Source of the DNA: Polyangium jinanense
GTDB taxonomy: Bacteria > Myxococcota > Polyangia > Polyangiales > Polyangiaceae
Length of the DNA: 64,000 nucleotides
Assembly: GCF_028435365.1 (NCBI RefSeq)
Contig: NZ_JAGTJJ010000036.1
Coordinates: forward strand, 46,227-110,226
Direction: 5' to 3'
Shown here: one piece after another, positions 58,127 to 64,000 of the stretch
Layout of the letters: the number at the start of each line of letters is the position of its first letter
Numbering within the stretch: the first letter of the stretch is position 1
Program-made: the position numbers and the translations under genes
The notes under the pieces: generated by a model
What the model was told of the DNA's origin: nothing
Databases searched by the model: none
Seen by the model: the letters and a program-made list of their open reading frames with translations, nothing else

Positions 58127-58257
58127 ATGCCTGCTAGCGCGAAAACCTCTTGACCTGGGCCGAAACTTCGTTCTTGGGGCTCGGCACCAACGGGCGCATC
58201 TACGTGCCCGAATCCGATTGCCCGAAGCCGCCAGGCGAAGAATGTCGCTCAACCTGA
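58127..58257 (+). pseudogene. Broken fourth copy joined to a foreign gene tail
   Basis: ATG 58127 begins a fourth copy (MPASAKTS then stop at 58151-58153) that breaks off at about 58147. Directly after the break, another frame reads LTWAETSFLGLGTNGRIY then VPESDCPKPPGEECRST and stop (58255-58257). This looks like the C-terminal end of an unrelated protein. The join marks a deletion or recombination endpoint at the end of the immunity array. Confidence 0.6.
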
Positions 58258-59286
58258 CGGTCCTTCTCCCTTCGCCGCCGCGATCCGCGCGAGCGCACGC
58301 GCCTCGGCCACCTCCATCGGCGTCCGCCCGGTCGCCTTCGCCTCGTCGAGCACGAGGCGCGCGGTTTCGCCGAGCCGATCGATGAGCGGCGTGCGGTCCG
58401 GAAGGCCCATCACGGAGAGGCCGATCCCATCGATCACCGCGCCCGCCGAGGCGATCGGATCCGGCACGTGGAGGACGCCACGCGCGGCGAGAAGGCCCGC
58501 GATCTCGGGCGAAGCGAGCGCGTTGTTCGCCGCGCCGCACACGGCCCAGGCGCGCATCGCGTGGACGACCTCGGCCGTGACGACGCCCCCGACGGCGCAC
58601 GGCGCGACGATGTCGACATCCTCGACGAGGATCCGATCCGCCGAGGTGACCCGCGCGCCGGGGATCTTCCGAGCGACCTCCTCGGCGCGGCGCGCATCCA
58701 CATCCGCGAGCACGATCCGGAGGCCCGCCTCGGCCAGCACCTCGGCCGCGCGCGCGCCGATCGCGCCCGCGCCCTGCACCGCCACCGAGAGCCCTTCGAG
58801 CGGCACGCCCCGCACCGCCGCGCATGCCTCGATGCACCGAACGAGCCCCCGCGCCACCGCCGCCGCGAGGCCTCGCTCGTCCGTGTGCACGTGCCGCGTG
58901 TGCTCGGCCATCACCGCGAGATCCGCGGCCGTCGTCCCGAGATCGCCGGCCGTACGGAACACGCCGCCGAGCTCCTCGACCACCTGCCCGAGCCGCGCGA
59001 ACGCGGCCTTCCGATCGAGCCCGTCGGCGAGAAGCACGACCGCCTTCCCGCCGCCCGCGTCGAGCCCGGCGAGAGAGCACTTGCGCGTCATGGCCCGCGC
59101 AAGCGCGAGCACGTCCGCGAGCGCCGCGTCCGACGACGGATATCGCATCGTGCGCACGCCGCCCACGGCGGGCCCGAGCGTCGTGTCGTCGAGGGCCACG
59201 ATCGCGCGCAGACCCGAGCGAGGATCCGCGACGAACATGCACCGCGGGCCGCCCGCCGCGGCCAAAGTTGCGAAGAGTTCCTCCAT
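58249..59286 (-). CDS. Leucine/Glu/Phe/Val dehydrogenase family enzyme
   Basis: The 345-residue protein reads GPAVGGVRTMRYPSSDAALADVLALARAMTRKCSLAGLDAGGGKAVVL (catalytic Lys in GGGKA), FRTAGDLGTT, the NAD site VAVQGAGAIGARAAEVL, and VAPCAVGGVV. Length and motifs match leucine-dehydrogenase-type enzymes that deaminate branched amino acids with NAD. ATG 59286 gives the usual family length; the longer in-frame start at 59406 adds non-conserved residues. It diverges from the DUF2267-like gene (107 nt). Confidence 0.9.
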   Translation of the reverse strand: MEELFATLAAAGGPRCMFVADPRSGLRAIVALDDTTLGPAVGGVRTMRYPSSDAALADVLALARAMTRKCSLAGLDAGGGKAVVLLADGLDRKAAFARLGQVVEELGGVFRTAGDLGTTAADLAVMAEHTRHVHTDERGLAAAVARGLVRCIEACAAVRGVPLEGLSVAVQGAGAIGARAAEVLAEAGLRIVLADVDARRAEEVARKIPGARVTSADRILVEDVDIVAPCAVGGVVTAEVVHAMRAWAVCGAANNALASPEIAGLLAARGVLHVPDPIASAGAVIDGIGLSVMGLPDRTPLIDRLGETARLVLDEAKATGRTPMEVAEARALARIAAAKGEGPSG

Positions 59287-59393
59287 GGATCGCAAAGACG
59301 CACCGATCGCCCCGCGACGCAAGCGCGTGCTCCTCTCGGTCGCGCGTGGCGCGGGCCTCGCATGCCCCTCGCGCGCGGAGCGGAGGTGCGGGC

Positions 59394-60041
59394 ATGGACG
59401 AATCATCCTTCCTGGACGAGGTCGCGTGGCGTGGTGGGCTCGGAGAGACGTCGCTCGTGCGAGCGATGTCCGAAGCCGTCCTCCGGGCGTTCGCCGAGAC
59501 GCTCGTCCCCGACGAGGCCCGCGCCCTCGCGCACGCGCTCCCGGAGCCGCTCGCGGCCTTTCTCCTCGACGGCCCGCACCTTGGAAACCTCTCCGAAGAG
59601 GCGCTCTACCGCCGCGTCGCCGACCGCGAGGGCACGCTCCTCGGCTTCGCCATCGAGCACACCCGGCTCGTCCTCGGCGTCCTCGGCGAAAAGCTCCCCG
59701 AGACCACCCGCCTCCGCTTGCGCCGCCACCTCACGCCCGAGCTCGGCGAGCTCCTCGCACCGCGCGAGCCCCTTCCGCCGCCTCCGGTCCACCTCCGCCG
59801 GCCGCACGAGCCCAAGCTTGGCAAAGGAAACACCCTCGCCACCGGTCGCCCCGGCAGCCAGAAGCCGCTCAGCGAGGCTCGGCCCGAGCGTGCTCATGCG
59901 GAATCGGTCGTCCGCGCCGAAAACCCCCACCAGGAGACAAAACTCTCGTCGAGCTGCGGGCTCACGCAGGAGCGCGAGCACGAAACCCTCGCCGAGGGCG
60001 AACCCGGGCCGCGGAGACCCGTGAGCGAAAAAGGCCGCTAG
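59394..60041 (+). CDS. DUF2267-like protein
   Basis: The 215-residue protein begins after a GGAGG ribosome site. Residues 1-120 (TSLVRAMSEAVLRAFAETLVPDEARALAHALPEPLAAFLL.. LGVLGEKLPETTRLRLRRHLTPELGELLAP) resemble the DUF2267 helical pattern. The remaining ~80 residues are low-complexity and charged (PERAHAESVVRAENPHQETK). Function is unknown; DUF2267 proteins often occur in stress-related loci. No membrane segment is present. Confidence 0.7.
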   Translation: MDESSFLDEVAWRGGLGETSLVRAMSEAVLRAFAETLVPDEARALAHALPEPLAAFLLDGPHLGNLSEEALYRRVADREGTLLGFAIEHTRLVLGVLGEKLPETTRLRLRRHLTPELGELLAPREPLPPPPVHLRRPHEPKLGKGNTLATGRPGSQKPLSEARPERAHAESVVRAENPHQETKLSSSCGLTQEREHETLAEGEPGPRRPVSEKGR

Positions 60042-60172
60042 AAGCGAGGCCTCCGCGGGTCGTTGGAATCTGGCAGGAAGCTACGATCCGGATCCGAAAT
60101 CGTGTACCTTCCGACCGAGCCGCCCTCGCCGATGCAGACCCGGGGGCGGGTCGTGCGGAAAGGCACGGGCGG

Positions 60173-61612
<1,440 letters not shown>

Positions 61613-61624
61613 ACCACGGCTTCC

Positions 61625-62656
61625 ATGCGCCATACGCAAGCTCGACTCGGTGCCACAGCGACGATCGTCGCGCTCGGCCTCTCGCTCTCTGGAGCGGCAG
61701 CAGCCCAGGGAAAACAGCCTTCGGCCGCCGCCAAGCAGACGGCGCGGGAGCTCCTCGTCAATTGTCGTGAAAAACTCGCCGCGAAGAAGCTCCCCGAGGC
61801 GCTGAAGGATTGCCAGGGCGCGCACGCGATCATGGGCGTGCCCTCGACCGGGCTCGATCTCGCGCGCGTGCAAGAGGCCATGGGCCACCTCGTCGAGGCC
61901 CGCGAGATCGCCCTCGAGGTGACGCGCTTCGACAACTCCGCCGGCAACGCCGCCTTCGACACGGCCATGACCGAGGCCGAGGCCCTCGCGCAAAGCCTCG
62001 AGCCAAAGATCCCCTCGCTCGTGATCAACGTGAACGGCCCGCCCTCCGGCGCCGAGATCACCGTGAAGGTCGACGCCGAGGTCATCCCGCAAGCGGCCGT
62101 GTCGCTCCCGTACAAGGTGAACCCAGGCGAGCACACCGTCGTCGTCTCGGCCGCAGGCTTCGGCCAGCGGGCAGAAAAAGTGCAGGTCGCAGCCGGACAA
62201 ACCCGCGCCGTCGACGTCACGCTGAGCCCGGCCTCGGGGGGCGGCGGGGACGTCGTGGATCCATTCGGCAAACCGGAGTCCCCAGCCGACGAGGGAGGCG
62301 GGCGGCAAATCCCGGTGTGGGCATGGATCACGGGCGGCGTCGGGCTCGTCGGGGCCGGCGTGGCCGTGGGCTTCGGAATCGACTTCAGCGACGCGCAAAA
62401 GACCGTGAGCCGCGATTGCCCGGGCAACGCCTGCAACGAGAACTATACGCCCGCGGAAGCGCAGGCCCTGCAAGCGAGGTGGAACCGCTCGCTCGGGCTC
62501 ACCGTGGCAGGCAGCGTCGTCGGCGCCGCGGGGATTGGAGCGGCGATCTTCGGCATCGTGACAGCGCCGAAAAAGGGCGCACCCGCGCCGTCCACGGGGT
62601 TCGTCCCGTGGATCGGTCCGTCCGGCGTCGGCGCTTCCGCGTTCGGCCATTTCTGA
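61625..62656 (+). CDS. PEGA-domain envelope protein of the kinase operon
   Basis: The 343-residue protein has a signal peptide (ATIVALGLSLSGAAAAQ). A TPR-like helical region follows (ARELLVNCREKLAAKKLPEALKDCQGAHAI), then a PEGA-type domain (PSLVINVNGPPSGAEITVKVDAEVIP..LPYKVNPGEHTVVVSAAGF). Two membrane segments close it (VWAWITGGVGLVGAGVAVGFGI; LGLTVAGSVVGAAGIGAAIFGIV). PEGA/TPR proteins commonly follow Ser/Thr kinase genes in myxobacteria and may sense the envelope. It is co-transcribed with the kinase. Confidence 0.88.
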   Translation: MRHTQARLGATATIVALGLSLSGAAAAQGKQPSAAAKQTARELLVNCREKLAAKKLPEALKDCQGAHAIMGVPSTGLDLARVQEAMGHLVEAREIALEVTRFDNSAGNAAFDTAMTEAEALAQSLEPKIPSLVINVNGPPSGAEITVKVDAEVIPQAAVSLPYKVNPGEHTVVVSAAGFGQRAEKVQVAAGQTRAVDVTLSPASGGGGDVVDPFGKPESPADEGGGRQIPVWAWITGGVGLVGAGVAVGFGIDFSDAQKTVSRDCPGNACNENYTPAEAQALQARWNRSLGLTVAGSVVGAAGIGAAIFGIVTAPKKGAPAPSTGFVPWIGPSGVGASAFGHF

Positions 62657-62755
62657 CCACGCGCGCAGTCCGTCGCGCACGCGTGCGGATGTCCCGTATG
62701 GAAGCCCGCGCGCGCCGCGCCTTGGCCGCGCCCTTGTGGTACAAACGACGCCATC

Positions 62756-63856
62756 GTGCTGCTTGCTCGCATCCGCCTCGTCGGCCTCGGCCCCTTCGGC
62801 GACATCACGCTGCCCTTCTGCGACGCGGATGGCTCCCCCCGGCGTCTCTGCGTCATCTTCGGCGGCGAAGGGGTAGGCAAGACGGCGGTGCTCGCCGCCA
62901 TCGCCACGACCCGCCCAGGCCACGCCGTCGCGCAGCTCGTCAACGCTCGGGCATCCGGGTCGCCAACCGGCGCCTTCCGCCCCGAAGCCCAGCGCGAACC
63001 TCGCCCCGAGGCGCCGCCGTTCGTCGTGGCCGACTGGCTCCTCGGCGACGACGACCCGGCCCGGCCGCATCCGCTCTGCATCGCAAGCCCGAACGCGCGC
63101 CTCGACGAGCGCGACGACGAAGCGCTCCTCCGCCGCCGCGAGCAGGCCCTCTTCGATCGCCGCGCCAGCGAGCGGGGGTTCGTCCTGATCTCCCTCTCGG
63201 GCGCCCGCTGGTTCTCGCGCACGCCCGTGCTCCTCACGACGCCCGAGCGCACCCTGCTCCGCTACGACGTCCGCGCCTCCGCGAGCTTCGACGACGCAAG
63301 CCGCACCGACATCGCCCGCGAGACCAAGCAGGTCCTCTCGTTCGCCTGCATCACAGCCGCCCTGTCCCGCAAATCGGACAGCGCGCCGGCCGCCGCAGCC
63401 CGGCTGGAGACGGCGCTCGTCAACGTGCTCGCCGCGCTGCTCGAAGAGGACGGTGTGACCTTTGTCGGCGTCGATCCCGTGCGCCTGGAACCCCTGTTCC
63501 GCGACGCCGACGATCGCCTGATCGAGTTCGACGACCTGCCCCGCAGTCTGCGCCACCTCGTCGCCTTCGGCGCGCAAGCCGTGCGCTCGCTATTCGCCGC
63601 CTTCCCAGACCGCGATCCCCGCGAGGCCGAGGGCGTCGTGCTCATCGACGACGTCGAGATCGAGCAGCCCGCCCATCGTCTGCGCACCCTCGTCCCGCGC
63701 CTCCGCCGCGCCTTGCCGCGCGTGCAGTGGATCCTGACGTCGAGCTCCCCCGACGTGGCACTCGGCTGCGCCCCCGGCGAGATCATCGCCTTGCGCCGTC
63801 TGCCCGGCGCCGCAGCCATCGAGCTCCACGAGGGCGAGGACGCGGTTTTGCATTAG
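62756..63856 (+). CDS. RecF/SMC-like AAA ATPase
   Basis: The 366-residue protein starts at GTG 62756 (VLLARIRLVGLGPFGDITLPF), typical of RecF/SMC-type ATPases with a beta-hairpin around the first strand. Walker A is FGGEGVGKTAVLAAIATT. Walker B is GVVLIDDVEIEQPAHRLRTLVPRL, followed by WILTSSSPDVA, the switch region of old-type ABC/OLD ATPases. No coiled-coil arms and no nuclease (TOPRIM) domain are visible. It could be a regulatory or repair ATPase. A hairpin element follows 21 nt after the stop. Confidence 0.82.
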   Translation: MLLARIRLVGLGPFGDITLPFCDADGSPRRLCVIFGGEGVGKTAVLAAIATTRPGHAVAQLVNARASGSPTGAFRPEAQREPRPEAPPFVVADWLLGDDDPARPHPLCIASPNARLDERDDEALLRRREQALFDRRASERGFVLISLSGARWFSRTPVLLTTPERTLLRYDVRASASFDDASRTDIARETKQVLSFACITAALSRKSDSAPAAAARLETALVNVLAALLEEDGVTFVGVDPVRLEPLFRDADDRLIEFDDLPRSLRHLVAFGAQAVRSLFAAFPDRDPREAEGVVLIDDVEIEQPAHRLRTLVPRLRRALPRVQWILTSSSPDVALGCAPGEIIALRRLPGAAAIELHEGEDAVLH

Positions 63857-63877
63857 TCTCGGCTTGAGGCCGCTGCG

Positions 63878-64000
63878 CTGGGGCGTTGCCCCAGGCCCCA
63901 CCAGGGGTTGTCCACCCCTGGACCCGGACCAGCGCAAGCGCTGGACCCGGGGTCGATGAACTGCGCGATGCGCAGTTCATCGAACAGGCCGAGGCAAGAC
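63878..64000 (+). repeat. Four-hairpin element, copy at window end (locus D)
   Basis: Plus-strand order: h1 63878-63894 (CTGGGG/CCCCAG), h2 63901-63921, h3 63929-63944 (CCAGCGC/GCGCTGG), h4 63954-63982 (stem CGATGAACTGCGC, loop GAT). The conserved GGCC..GGCAAGAC tail runs to the window edge. It follows the ATPase gene end, as the other copies follow gene ends. Whether a mirror half exists lies outside the window. Confidence 0.85.

Larger units (their letters stand above)
56609..58153 (+). repeat. Tandem gene amplification, ~508-bp period
   Basis: Three complete gene copies and a fourth start share a 5' segment (KTTSKTKRPRWIAERR coding), the end of the gene, and a conserved spacer (CTGCTGGGGATCCTG..GTAGCGAGGGAGAAC) that carries the ribosome site GAGGGAG. 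Starts at 57117, 57625 and 58127 give periods of 508 and 502 bp. Copies 1 and 3 are nearly identical up to the middle, while copy 2 differs there, a mosaic that suggests gene conversion. Confidence 0.9.

Overview
The window is very GC-rich with strong third-position GC bias. It carries several serine/threonine kinases with TPR, TolB-like or PEGA parts, many lipoproteins with Gly- or Pro-rich linkers, an FHA-sigma54 activator, MopE-like and C-type-lectin modules, and a type VI secretion (T6SS) cassette. This mix points to a large-genome myxobacterium (Myxococcota, probably Polyangiales such as Polyangium or Sorangium). That is an inference from gene style; no rRNA or other taxonomic marker is present. 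No tRNA, CRISPR array or IS transposase was seen.

Layout. 1-4.1 kb: S53 peptidase cut by the left edge, YkgJ-like protein, coupled ArsR/SRPBCC pair, Cys-rich lipoprotein. 4.2-8.4 kb: ECF-like sigma factor convergent with a kinase that has a zinc-finger anti-sigma-like N-terminus. 8.4-13.1 kb: lipoprotein esterase divergent from a LysR regulator, a Pro-rich protein and an FHA-GAF-AAA+ sigma54 activator. 13.1-23 kb: a signalling/surface module with two paralogous kinases, a large lectin-repeat lipoprotein and small lipoproteins; its intergenic regions hold clusters of GATCGATC palindromes. 23-34 kb: accessory genes (unknown protein, barrel-like protein, RCC1 lipoprotein, flavin amine oxidase, esterase, GMC oxidoreductase, LysR-pirin-isochorismatase group). 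34.5-36.9 kb: an unusual isoprenoid-synthase-like gene translationally coupled to an RsbR-like PAS-STAS protein. 37.2-41.2 kb: cobalamin riboswitch followed by class I ribonucleotide reductase nrdA-nrdB. 41.6-49.7 kb: T6SS VgrG cassette with LysM/peptidoglycan-binding protein, repeat-rich adaptor-like protein, PAAR-like protein, a candidate alpha/beta-hydrolase effector and a candidate lipoprotein immunity protein. 50-54.4 kb: aminotransferase, epimerase, lipoprotein, repeat membrane protein. 54.7-58.3 kb: unknown helical protein, a degenerate repeat array, then a candidate toxin lipoprotein followed by three tandem copies of one small gene and a broken fourth copy. 58.2-63.9 kb: leucine-dehydrogenase-like enzyme, DUF2267-like protein, kinase-PEGA operon and a RecF/SMC-like ATPase.

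Three results stand out. First, a roughly 105-bp element made of four successive hairpins occurs six times at four loci, always just downstream of gene ends. Paired stem positions change together between copies, and the element occurs as inverted pairs between some convergent genes. Second, the 55.9-58.2 kb locus looks like a toxin with an amplified immunity array, next to a strange array of about 21-nt units. Third, the VgrG cassette appears to carry an undescribed effector/immunity pair. All functional statements come from reading motifs and gene order; no database search was run.
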